A stretch of DNA of 64,000 nt from Mesorhizobium sp. LNHC252B00 (GTDB lineage Bacteria; Pseudomonadota; Alphaproteobacteria; Rhizobiales; Rhizobiaceae): contig NZ_AYWO01000022.1 in assembly GCF_000502955.1 (NCBI RefSeq), positions 1-64,000 of the forward strand, given 5' to 3'. Of the stretch, positions 45,886-53,377 are shown in pieces. Position 1 is the stretch's first letter; the number at the start of each line of letters is the position of its first letter. The notes beneath the pieces were generated by a model. The model saw only the letters and a program-made list of their open reading frames with translations. It was not told the DNA's origin and ran no database searches. Made by a program: the position numbers and the translations under genes.

Positions 45886-46541
45886 ACGCTCTAAACAGCA
45901 GCACGATCGGCACCGACCTGTTTACACGGGGGTGGGTATTCATTCGTGGCGTGCCGGCCATGAAGTTCCTGCCGCCGGAAGGACCGCCGGAAATCGCTTT
46001 TGCCGGCCGCTCGAATGTCGGCAAGTCGTCGCTGATCAACGCGCTGGTCAATCAGAAGGGACTGGCGCGTACCTCCAACACGCCGGGGCGCACGCAGGAG
46101 CTCAATTATTTCGTACCGGACGGTTTTTCGGGCGAGGGCGCCGACCTGCCGCCCTTGGCGCTGGTCGACATGCCGGGCTATGGCTACGCTACGGCGCCGA
46201 AGGAGAAGGTCGACGAGTGGACCAAGCTGGTTTTCGACTATCTCAAGGGTCGCGTCACGCTGAAGCGGGTCTATGTGCTGATCGATGCCCGCCACGGCAT
46301 CAAGGCCAAGGACGATGAAGTGCTGTCGCTGCTCGACAAGGCGGCAGTGTCCTATCAGATCGTGCTGACCAAGACCGACAAGATCAAGGCTGCCGGCGTG
46401 CCGCGGCTGATCGAGGAGACGCTGGCAAAGATCAAGAAGCGGCCGGCAGCGTTTCCGTTCGTTCTGGCGACATCTTCGGAAAAGGCCGAGGGCCTGCAGG
46501 AATTGCAGGCCGCGATAGTGCTTGCGGCCAACGGCGGGTAG
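45882..46541 (+). CDS. engB: Ribosome biogenesis GTP-binding protein EngB/YihA
   Basis: Essential TRAFAC GTPase for 50S assembly, 219 residues. G1 is [13 protein letters not shown]3 DMPGYGYA, G4 TKTDK and G5 ATSSEKAEG. The TTG at 45882 overlaps the acetyltransferase TGA and has GGAGG eight bases upstream. In other rhizobia engB follows yidC closely, so the acetyltransferase is an extra gene in this operon (from memory). Confidence 0.93.
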   Translation: MNALNSSTIGTDLFTRGWVFIRGVPAMKFLPPEGPPEIAFAGRSNVGKSSLINALVNQKGLARTSNTPGRTQELNYFVPDGFSGEGADLPPLALVDMPGYGYATAPKEKVDEWTKLVFDYLKGRVTLKRVYVLIDARHGIKAKDDEVLSLLDKAAVSYQIVLTKTDKIKAAGVPRLIEETLAKIKKRPAAFPFVLATSSEKAEGLQELQAAIVLAANGG

Positions 46542-46543
46542 AA

Positions 46544-46581
46544 CAATTCCCAAAGCGCATAGGGCCTTCCCTTAGGAATTG
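46544..46581. repeat. Palindromic repeat, variant copy
   Basis: CAATTCC (46544-46550) and GGAATTG (46575-46581) form the outer arms between convergent engB and tetR. It matches the outer stem of the element at 50281 but has a different, unpaired centre. It is the most diverged of the three copies seen. Confidence 0.4.
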
Positions 46582-46596
46582 CGCGGAAACAAAAAG

Positions 46597-47331
46597 CTAA
46601 GGCTTGGCCTCGATGGCAATCGTTTGATGGCTTTCTTCCGCCACGAGCCTTTCGGTGCCGTAAGCCTTCAGGAACATGCTGACGCCTGACGTGACGATGT
46701 GGTCGATCTCGTCCTGCGACGGGGCCTTGGTTCGGTAGGCGAAGATGCACTGGCGGAACAGACTGGCCAGGCACAGTTCAGTGAACTGATAGGCGGCGAG
46801 ATCGACATCATCGATCCGCAACAGGCCGCGCTCGATGGCAGCATTGAGAAAGGCCACGACCTTGTCGTGACCGCGCTTGGGTCCACGTTCGTAAAAACGC
46901 GCGCCCATGTCGGGAATCCGGTCGGATGCGCCGATCACGGTACGCTGTGCCTGGATGACCTTGGCTGATGTGATCTTGAGCGCCAGCACCTTGCCGAACT
47001 TCACCAGTGTCTGGCGAAGGTCGTCGGATTTCTCCAGCATGTCGTACATGTTCTTGAAGATGCTGCCGCGCTCTTCCTCGATCAGCGCTTCGAACAGCTC
47101 TTCCTTGTTGGCGAAGTAGACATAGATCGTGCCCTTGGAGACACCGGCCTCGCGGGTGATGTCGTTCATCGACGCCGCTTCGAAGCCCTTGTCGATGAAG
47201 ACACGCCGGGCGCCATCGATGATCTGGCTACGCTTGACCGGGTCCTGCCCTGCCGCCGGGCGACCACGGCGCAAGCTGTCCAGCAAATCGCCACACTGGT
47301 CGGTTTCGGCGTTGCGCAGAGTCTCGGCCAT
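46597..47331 (-). CDS. TetR family transcriptional regulator
   Basis: 244 residues. The N-terminal helix-turn-helix (RSQIIDGARRVFIDKGFEAASMNDITREAGVSKGTIYVYFANKEELFEALIEEE) is TetR-type; the C-terminal part is the variable ligand domain. An unusual feature is the 35-residue head before it. ATG 47331 has GAGGTG eight bases upstream. It is divergent from the HlyD/EmrB efflux genes with two operator-like palindromes between, so it probably represses both. Confidence 0.9.
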   Translation of the reverse strand: MAETLRNAETDQCGDLLDSLRRGRPAAGQDPVKRSQIIDGARRVFIDKGFEAASMNDITREAGVSKGTIYVYFANKEELFEALIEEERGSIFKNMYDMLEKSDDLRQTLVKFGKVLALKITSAKVIQAQRTVIGASDRIPDMGARFYERGPKRGHDKVVAFLNAAIERGLLRIDDVDLAAYQFTELCLASLFRQCIFAYRTKAPSQDEIDHIVTSGVSMFLKAYGTERLVAEESHQTIAIEAKP

Positions 47332-47355
47332 AAAGGTCACACCTCGAAAATAATT

Positions 47356-47371
47356 CGAACCATCCGGTTCG
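47356..47371. promoter_or_regulatory. TetR operator candidate, box 1
   Basis: CGAACCATCCGGTTCG is a near-perfect inverted repeat (CGAACC/GGTTCG). It lies 25 bp ahead of the tetR start and is repeated at 47419. It probably mediates autorepression. Confidence 0.6.
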
Positions 47372-47418
47372 ATTGCACTTGATATGGTCCTCTTTACGCG
47401 CTATGTCAACGTCCTGAT

Positions 47419-47434
47419 CGAACCGAACGGTTCA
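47419..47434. promoter_or_regulatory. TetR operator candidate, box 2
   Basis: CGAACCGAACGGTTCA has the same arms as box 1 (GAACC/GGTTC) and is 63 bp from it, 25 bp ahead of the HlyD start. The symmetric placement, one box per divergent promoter, supports a TetR-controlled efflux module. Confidence 0.6.
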
Positions 47435-47458
47435 GTACTATTACATTAGAGAGATGTC

Positions 47459-48661
47459 ATGTCCTCGAACGCGCCAACATCAGCCGAAGTCCGTCCCTTC
47501 CCCAACGCCAAGGTCGCGCCGGCGACGGAAGCACCTGAAATACCCGTCCAGCCCGCGGTATCGCCGCCGTCGACACAGGCTCCGGCCAAGAAGAAACGCT
47601 CGGTGCGCTCCTTTTTGCTGCCGGTCATCGGCGTTGCCTTGCTGGGTGCCGGCGCCTGGTATGGTTACGATTACTGGACCACGGGCCGCTTCATGATCTC
47701 GACGGACGACGCCTATGTACAGGCCGATATGGCGTTCATATCGCCCAAGATTTCCGGCTATGTCGATCAGGTCAAGGTCAGCGAGAACCAGCTGGTCAAA
47801 GCCGGCGACCCACTGCTCGTCGTTGACGATGGCGACTATAAAATAGCTGTCGCCCAGGCCGAGGCGCAGATGGCCACGTTGAGCAAGACGCTCGACCGTA
47901 TCGACGCCCAGACCGAGGCGGCGCGCGCCTCGTTGCAGCAGGCCCAGGCGCAGAAGGTCGCCGACCGGGCCTCCGCCGACAATGCGGCCAAAGTCGCGGC
48001 GCGCGCCTCGCAGCTGCTCAAGACGCATGTCGGCACGCAGGCGCAACTGGATGACGCCCAGACGGCAGTCCAGCAGGCCGACGCAGCCCTTGTCGGCGCC
48101 GACGCGCAGATCGCCGCGGCGCAGGCCAATATCGGCGTGCTGCAGGCGCAGCGCGCCGAATCGGCAAGCACGCTCGCATCCTTGCAGCTCAGCCACGACA
48201 AGGCCCTGCGGGATCTTTCCTTCACCGTGCTCAAGGCGCCTTATGACGGTGTCGTCGGCAACCGTTCCGTGGAGCAGGGCGATCTCGTCAGCCCCGGCCA
48301 GAAGCTTGCCGTCATCGTGCCGATGGACAAGCTCTACATCGTCGCCAACTTCAAGGAGACGCAGCTTGCCCGGCTGGTGCCCGGTGAGAAGGTCAAGATC
48401 TCGGTCGATGCGACCGACGGCCAGGACTTCGAGGGAACCGTCTCGTCGCTGGCGCCGGCTTCCGGTGCCGTGTTCTCGCTGCTGCCGCCCGAAAACGCCA
48501 CCGGCAACTTCACCAAGGTCGTGCAGCGCGTTCCGGTCCGCATCGACGTGCCCGCCGACGCGCTGAAGAGCGGCAAGCTGCGCGCCGGCCTCAGCGTCGT
48601 CGTCGCCGTCGACAGCCGCACCGCCCCCGCCGCGTCGGCGTCGGCGGCTGCGTCGAACTGA
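47459..48661 (+). CDS. HlyD/EmrA family membrane fusion protein
   Basis: Periplasmic adaptor of a tripartite drug efflux pump, 400 residues. One membrane helix (about 48-68, SFLLPVIGVALLGAGAWYGY), then the biotinyl-lipoyl half ISTDDAYVQADMAFISPKISGYVDQVKVSENQLVKAGD, a long Ala/Gln-rich coiled coil (about 135-240), and the beta-barrel VLKAPYDGVVGNRSVEQGDLVSPGQ. It is 22 bp upstream of the EmrB-type gene. TolC would be elsewhere. Confidence 0.9.
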   Translation: MSSNAPTSAEVRPFPNAKVAPATEAPEIPVQPAVSPPSTQAPAKKKRSVRSFLLPVIGVALLGAGAWYGYDYWTTGRFMISTDDAYVQADMAFISPKISGYVDQVKVSENQLVKAGDPLLVVDDGDYKIAVAQAEAQMATLSKTLDRIDAQTEAARASLQQAQAQKVADRASADNAAKVAARASQLLKTHVGTQAQLDDAQTAVQQADAALVGADAQIAAAQANIGVLQAQRAESASTLASLQLSHDKALRDLSFTVLKAPYDGVVGNRSVEQGDLVSPGQKLAVIVPMDKLYIVANFKETQLARLVPGEKVKISVDATDGQDFEGTVSSLAPASGAVFSLLPPENATGNFTKVVQRVPVRIDVPADALKSGKLRAGLSVVVAVDSRTAPAASASAAASN

Positions 48662-48683
48662 GCGGCCGCCGGGGAGCAATGCC

Positions 48684-50273
48684 ATGGCAACCGCAACCCT
48701 GACAGCAGGAGCACCGCCGGCAAGGCCGGCTGCGCCCGACACCATCTCGACACGGCGCGTCATCGCTTTCCTGGCGATGGTGTTCGGCATGTTCATGGCC
48801 ATCCTGGATATCCAGATCGTCTCCGCCTCGCTGGCCGAGATCCAGGCCGGCCTGAGCGCCAGTTCCGATGAAATCCCGTGGGTGCAGACCGCCTACCTGA
48901 TCGCCGAGGTGGTGATGATCCCGCTGTCGGGCTTCCTCAGCCGGATGCTGTCGACGCGCGTGCTGTTCACGATTTCGGCGGCGGGTTTTACCGCTGCCAG
49001 CGCCCTTGCCGCGACCGCCACCAACATCGACCAGATGATCGTCTACCGCGCCGTCCAGGGCTTCATCGGCGGCGGCATGATCCCGAGCGTCTTCGCTGCC
49101 GCCTTCACCATCTTCCCGCCGTCGCGCCGTGCCGTCGTGTCGCCGATGATCGGCCTGGTGGCAACGTTGGCGCCGACCATCGGCCCGACCGTCGGCGGCT
49201 ATATCAGCCATGCCATGTCCTGGCATTGGCTGTTCCTGGTCAATGTCGTGCCCGGCATCCTGGTGACGACGGCGGCCTGGACGCTGATCGACTTCGACAA
49301 GCCCAATCTCAAGCTGTTCAGCAAGTTCGACTGGTGGGGTCTCGCCGGCATGGCGGCCTTCCTGGGCTGCATGGAATATGTGCTTGAGGAAGGACCCAAC
49401 AACGACTGGCTGCAGGACCAGGGCGTCTTCATCTGCGCCATCGTCATGACCATTGGCGGGGTGCTGTTCTTCTGGCGCGTGTTCACGGCCGAAGAGCCGA
49501 TCGTCGACCTGAAGGCCTTCACCAACATCAATTTCGCCTTCGGCTCCCTGTTTTCCTTCGTCATCGGCATCGGCCTCTACGGCCTGACCTATCTCTACCC
49601 GGTATTCCTCGGGCGCATCCGCGGCTACGATTCGATGATGATCGGCGAGGCGCTGTTCGTCAGCGGACTGGCGATGTTCTTCACCGCGCCGATCTCGGGC
49701 ATCCTGTCGAACAAGATCGACCCGCGGCTGATGATGATGATCGGCTTCTTCGGCTTCGCCACCGGCACCTGGTGGATGACGCATCTGACCGCCGATTGGG
49801 ATTTCTACGAGCTGCTCATCCCGCAGATCCTGCGTGGCTGTTCGATGATGCTGTGCATGGTGCCGATCAACAACATAGCGCTCGGCACGCTGCCGCCGGA
49901 GCGGTTGAAGAATGCGTCCGGCCTCTTCAATCTCACCCGCAACCTTGGTGGCGCCGTCGGCCTCGCCCTGATCAACACGGTGCTGATCGACCGCAATGCC
50001 TTCCACTTCGCAAGGCTTTCCGAGCATGTGCAATGGGGCAGTGAAGCCGCGCAGTCCAAGCTGCAGAACATGACGTTCAATTTCGAACAGACCCCCGGCC
50101 TGAACGCGACAAATGCCGCGATCTCCAAGCTGTCGGGCATGGTCCATCAGCAGGCGTCACTGCTGTCCTTCATGGACGTGTTCTTCATGCTGACAGTGCT
50201 GTTTGCGACGCTCGGGCTGTTCACCATGCTGATCCGCAAGCCGGTCGCCGCCGGCGGCGGTGGCGGGCACTGA
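48684..50273 (+). CDS. MFS drug efflux transporter, EmrB/DHA2 type
   Basis: Proton-driven efflux permease of 529 residues with 14 predicted helices. The family motifs AILDIQIVSASLAEIQAGL and YLIAEVVMIPLSGFLSRMLSTR (motif A) are near the N terminus, and GGGMIPSVFAAAFTIFPPSRR follows. GGGGAG lies eight bases before ATG 48684. It forms the pump with the EmrA-like protein upstream; the TetR regulator probably controls both. The substrates are unknown. Confidence 0.92.
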   Translation: MATATLTAGAPPARPAAPDTISTRRVIAFLAMVFGMFMAILDIQIVSASLAEIQAGLSASSDEIPWVQTAYLIAEVVMIPLSGFLSRMLSTRVLFTISAAGFTAASALAATATNIDQMIVYRAVQGFIGGGMIPSVFAAAFTIFPPSRRAVVSPMIGLVATLAPTIGPTVGGYISHAMSWHWLFLVNVVPGILVTTAAWTLIDFDKPNLKLFSKFDWWGLAGMAAFLGCMEYVLEEGPNNDWLQDQGVFICAIVMTIGGVLFFWRVFTAEEPIVDLKAFTNINFAFGSLFSFVIGIGLYGLTYLYPVFLGRIRGYDSMMIGEALFVSGLAMFFTAPISGILSNKIDPRLMMMIGFFGFATGTWWMTHLTADWDFYELLIPQILRGCSMMLCMVPINNIALGTLPPERLKNASGLFNLTRNLGGAVGLALINTVLIDRNAFHFARLSEHVQWGSEAAQSKLQNMTFNFEQTPGLNATNAAISKLSGMVHQQASLLSFMDVFFMLTVLFATLGLFTMLIRKPVAAGGGGGH

Positions 50274-50280
50274 TACCGGA

Positions 50281-50325
50281 GCAATTCCAGGAAAAGTGTA
50301 AGGCGGTTTTTCCATCAGGAATTGC
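50281..50325. repeat. Long palindromic repeat (copy with AAAAGTGT core)
   Basis: Outer arms GCAATTCC (50281-50288)/GGAATTGC (50318-50325) and inner arms GGAAAA/TTTTCC enclose GTGTAAGGCGGT. It has the same layout as the element at 62325, where the stems have different sequence but still pair. It lies just after the EmrB-type gene. Confidence 0.55.
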
Positions 50326-50395
50326 GACAAGCAAAGTTGCGTGGGCAGCGTTTCGGGAAGCTCCTCCAGTCGACGCCCGAAAAGCTCTGACCGCG

Positions 50396-50428
50396 AAAAA
50401 ACTCCGGGCTGCCAAGCCCGGAGTTTTT
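50396..50428. terminator. Bidirectional Rho-independent terminator between emrB-type and msrB genes
   Basis: ACTCCGGGCT (50401-50410) and AGCCCGGAGT (50415-50424) form a perfect 10-bp stem with a four-base loop. AAAAA precedes and TTTTT follows, so it can terminate both convergent transcripts. Confidence 0.88.
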
Positions 50429-50448
50429 CGTTTCCAGTTTGGAACTTG

Positions 50449-50952
50449 TCAGGCGGTGGCGGGCTTGAAGCTAAGCGCCACGCCGTTGATGCAGTGGCGC
50501 AGGCCGGTCGGCGCCGGGCCATCGTCGAAGACGTGGCCAAGATGGCCGCCGCAACGGCGGCAATGCACCTCGGTGCGGGTCATGCCGAGCGACCTGTCCA
50601 CGGTTTTGCCGATGCCATTGGGGATCTCTTGCCAGAAGCTCGGCCAGCCGGTGCCGGATTCAAACTTCGTCTCCGACGGGTAGACCGGCAGGTCGCAGCC
50701 GGCGCAGGCAAAGATGCCCTTGCGGTGTTCGTTGAGCAATGGGCTCGTACCGGGATATTCCGTGCCTCCCTTACGCAGCACGTCGAAGGCAGCCGGCGAC
50801 AGGATGGCTTTCCATTCGGCGTCGGTCTTGGTGACTTCGAACTTCTCGGCGGCCTGCGCCGCCTGCGGGTTGCTCATGCGCAGCACTGTCGCCGCGGCCC
50901 CGGCGACGCCAATGGCGGCGGCACCGCTCAAAAGAAAGTCGCGACGGTTCAT
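50449..50952 (-). CDS. msrB: Peptide-methionine (R)-S-oxide reductase with Tat signal
   Basis: Repairs methionine-R-sulfoxide in proteins, 167 residues. MNRRDFLLSGAAAIGVAGAAA is a twin-arginine signal, so it acts in the periplasm. Zinc ligands are Cys83/Cys86 (CAGC) and Cys131/Cys134 (CRRC); the catalytic Cys154 lies in RHCINGVALSF. The usual resolving Cys in SGCGWPSF is Thr101 here, so this is a one-Cys type needing another reductant. GGAGG lies eight bases before ATG 50952. It neighbours a FAS1/sigma/anti-sigma cluster on the same strand. Confidence 0.93.
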   Translation of the reverse strand: MNRRDFLLSGAAAIGVAGAAATVLRMSNPQAAQAAEKFEVTKTDAEWKAILSPAAFDVLRKGGTEYPGTSPLLNEHRKGIFACAGCDLPVYPSETKFESGTGWPSFWQEIPNGIGKTVDRSLGMTRTEVHCRRCGGHLGHVFDDGPAPTGLRHCINGVALSFKPATA

Positions 50953-51184
50953 GACCAATTCCTCCTATCGTCTCTTTGCCAAACTATACCGCCGTGCGGA
51001 AATCAAAAGCCGGTGACGGTGGCCCTCAACCGAACACCCCCGCGCCGTTCCACATCTGAATGTGGACGCCGCGGAGTGCGCGGGTCGATTGCGGATCTCG
51101 GGAGCGGGATCACGCAATCGACGGAGGGTTCTTGCAGCCAGTTCGTCGGCTGCAAGCCCCCTGTTACATCTTCGACAAAAGAAG

Positions 51185-51742
51185 TTACATCTTGGGCAAA
51201 AGAACCTTGTCGATGACGTGAATGACGCCGTTGGACTGTTCGACATCGGCGATCGTCACATGGGCGACATTGCCGTTCTCGTCGGTGACGGCGACCTTGC
51301 CGCCTTCGGCCTTGAGCGACAGCTCGCAGCCGCCGACAGTCTTGACCTTGTGGGTGCCGCCATCGGCCTTGGCCATCGAGGCTACATCCGCCCTCATCGC
51401 CTTGGCACCGACGACATGGCAGGTCAGAATTTTGGTGAGCTTGTCCTTGTTCTCGGGCTTGAGCAGCGTCTCGACCGTGCCGGCCGGCAGTGCCGCAAAG
51501 GCTTTGTTGGTCGGCGCGAACACCGTGAACGGACCGGCGCCCTGCAGCGTCTCGACCAGGCCGGCGGCCTTCACGGCGGCGACGAGCGTCGTGTGGTCCT
51601 TCGAGTTCACGGCGTTTTCGACGATGTTCTTGTTGGCGTACATTGCGGCGCCGCCGACCGTCGGGTTTTTGGCATAGGCGGCGGTGGCAAGGGCGGAGAC
51701 GGCGATGGTACCGGCGAGCAAAAGGGTGGCGAATCTGCGCAT
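51185..51742 (-). CDS. Fasciclin (FAS1) domain secreted protein
   Basis: 185 residues. A signal peptide (MRRFATLLLAGTIAVSALATAAYA) precedes one FAS1 domain with H1 box FTVFAPTNKAFAALP and H2-like GVIHVIDKVLLP at the C terminus. Such proteins are adhesion- or stress-related in bacteria; rhizobial Nex18 belongs to this family (from memory). GAGGAG precedes ATG 51742. The anti-sigma and sigma genes lie upstream on the same strand, and an ECF-like promoter precedes it. Two Cys (CHV, GGCEL) may form a disulfide. Confidence 0.9.
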   Translation of the reverse strand: MRRFATLLLAGTIAVSALATAAYAKNPTVGGAAMYANKNIVENAVNSKDHTTLVAAVKAAGLVETLQGAGPFTVFAPTNKAFAALPAGTVETLLKPENKDKLTKILTCHVVGAKAMRADVASMAKADGGTHKVKTVGGCELSLKAEGGKVAVTDENGNVAHVTIADVEQSNGVIHVIDKVLLPKM

Positions 51743-51793
51743 GATATAATACTCCTCGGGTTTTCCACTTCCCATCTTTGGGACGAGAGGAGA

Positions 51794-51818
51794 TACGGGA
51801 CAAAAATGCGCTAGTTTC
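51794..51818 (-). promoter_or_regulatory. Candidate ECF-sigma promoter of the FAS1 gene
   Basis: On the minus strand GAAAC (51814-51818) is followed after exactly 16 bases by CGTA (51794-51797), an ECF-type -35/-10 layout. A start site near 51788 would give a 46-base leader to ATG 51742. The ECF sigma gene is in the same cluster. No similar site was found ahead of the sigma gene. Confidence 0.35.
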
Positions 51819-51968
51819 AGGAATATTGTGATTTTTTTAAGTTACCAACCCAGGCCAGATACATTTTCGAATGCCGCCGGGTTTGCCGACGAACATGCTC
51901 ACTGAGGCATGTGCAGCGAATAATAGACTTCAGGTAATCTATTTTGAGTTTGCAGACGCAAGGGCCGG

Positions 51969-52706
51969 TCAGATGCTCTTCAGATCGCCCGCGGCGACCA
52001 CCGGGCCGGTTGGCTGGCCGGTCGGCGAACCGCCTGACGGCTCGAGGCTGACGGCCAGCACCGCGCCCTGGGCGAGCTTCTGCCGGGCCGCCGGCGAGAC
52101 GATGATGCGCGCCGTAGCACCTGCCGGAATGACGCCCATCGACACCGGCGGGTTCTTGCCTTCGATCATCCACAGCTCGAAGTCCTTGCCGGCGGCGCGC
52201 TCACCGGAGACGTGCGACAGGCCGACCTCGTGATGCGCGGCGTCGTAGACGGCGAGATATTTGACGTCGCTGCCTTCGGCGGCCAGCGAGGCGACGAGGC
52301 GCGCCTGCGGTTGCTCGACCGGCGGGTTAAGTATGGGCACGGCGATGTAGATCACCAATGCGGCGACCGCTGCCGCGGCGAGGCCGCGCCAGAAGGTCAG
52401 GCTGGACCACAATCCGCGCGGTTGAGCGGGTACGGCAACGGCCCCGGCGGACGCAAACAGCCTGCGGTCGATCGCCGGCTTGACCGAAGCCGGCGGCTCG
52501 ATGTCCTGATAGGCGGCAGCCAGCGGCGAAAAACTGACCTCCCAGCCGTCGACAAGGCGGGCGAAGTCGGTCTCGGCTTCGATGCGGCGGGACGCGATCT
52601 GGCGTTCGTCGGCAGCCAGCACGCCGAGAACGTATTCGGCGGCGAGCAGGTCGTCGCCTCCACGTTCCGGTCCTGTGTCTTCTGCCAGCGTCATCTTTCC
52701 AGACAT
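51969..52706 (-). CDS. Anti-sigma factor, RskA family
   Basis: 245 residues. Residues 18-60 (DDLLAAEYVLGVLAADERQIASRRI) are the RskA N-terminal anti-sigma region. One membrane helix follows at about 107-127 and a periplasmic RskA C-terminal domain at 130-245. No zinc-binding H-x-x-x-C-x-x-C motif is present, as in RskA. It overlaps the sigma gene by 16 bp (ATG 52694 with ATGA overlap is an alternative), so the two are coupled and should form an inhibitory complex. Confidence 0.88.
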   Translation of the reverse strand: MSGKMTLAEDTGPERGGDDLLAAEYVLGVLAADERQIASRRIEAETDFARLVDGWEVSFSPLAAAYQDIEPPASVKPAIDRRLFASAGAVAVPAQPRGLWSSLTFWRGLAAAAVAALVIYIAVPILNPPVEQPQARLVASLAAEGSDVKYLAVYDAAHHEVGLSHVSGERAAGKDFELWMIEGKNPPVSMGVIPAGATARIIVSPAARQKLAQGAVLAVSLEPSGGSPTGQPTGPVVAAGDLKSI

Positions 52707-53230
52707 TCTCTGAGTTTCAGCAGGCTGCGGCGCAGCCAGGTACGCATCGTGTTCAGCGGCACGCCGTGGCGCTCCGCCAGTTCGGCATAGCTTTCGCCCT
52801 TGAGATAAGCACCCCGGACTGCCGCCGCCCGGTCCTTCTCCAATTCATCGAGGCAATGGTGGATGCGTTCGGATTCGTCGCCCGCCACCACCATCGCTTC
52901 AGGCCCCGGCGCCGGATCGGCCACGTCGAGTGCGGCATCGATGTCGGCAGCAGGCTTGCGCCGCGCCCTGATGCGATCGATCGCATGATTGCGCGCGATC
53001 GCCACCAACCAGGAGATCGGGCTCAGGTCGGAGACGGCAAAACGGTCCGCCTTCGTCCATATCTTGACGAAGACTTCCTGTAGAGCTTCTTCCGCATCTC
53101 CCCGATCGTTCAATACACGAAGACAAACGCCGAAAAGTTTCGCGCTGGTCTGCCGGTAGAGCAGATCGAACGCGGCCCGATCCTTCATCGAAGTCCGGAC
53201 GATCAGCTTGGTGATGTCCTGCGGCGTCAT
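52691..53230 (-). CDS. ECF RNA polymerase sigma factor, SigK type
   Basis: 179 residues. Region 2 (AFDLLYRQTSAKLFGVCLRVLNDRGDAEEALQEVFVKIW) and region 4 (YAELAERHGVPLNTMRTWLRRSLLKLREC) flank a short Pro/Ala-rich linker. Pairing with RskA is typical of the SigK group. ATG 53230 was chosen over TTG 53239, though neither has a clear ribosome site. It probably activates the FAS1 gene and perhaps msrB under envelope or redox stress (inference). Confidence 0.9.
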   Translation of the reverse strand: MTPQDITKLIVRTSMKDRAAFDLLYRQTSAKLFGVCLRVLNDRGDAEEALQEVFVKIWTKADRFAVSDLSPISWLVAIARNHAIDRIRARRKPAADIDAALDVADPAPGPEAMVVAGDESERIHHCLDELEKDRAAAVRGAYLKGESYAELAERHGVPLNTMRTWLRRSLLKLRECLER

Positions 53231-53377
53231 CGCAGGCAAATTAGGCGATTGCGATATATTTGCAACGGCGGAAAACCTTGTGCACGCCTTAGCTTTGCGT
53301 GTCGCCAGCCCGGCTCCGCCCGTCGATTGCTAATGTAGTCGCCACTGGCTAGCTTGCTGCAGGGACGGGGAGCGCGC

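Noticed and set aside
48591-50147. 518-codon antisense ORF opposite the EmrB-type gene
   Set aside because: Low-complexity, His/Arg/Asp-rich reading of the opposite strand; the sense frame has 14 helices and MFS motifs.
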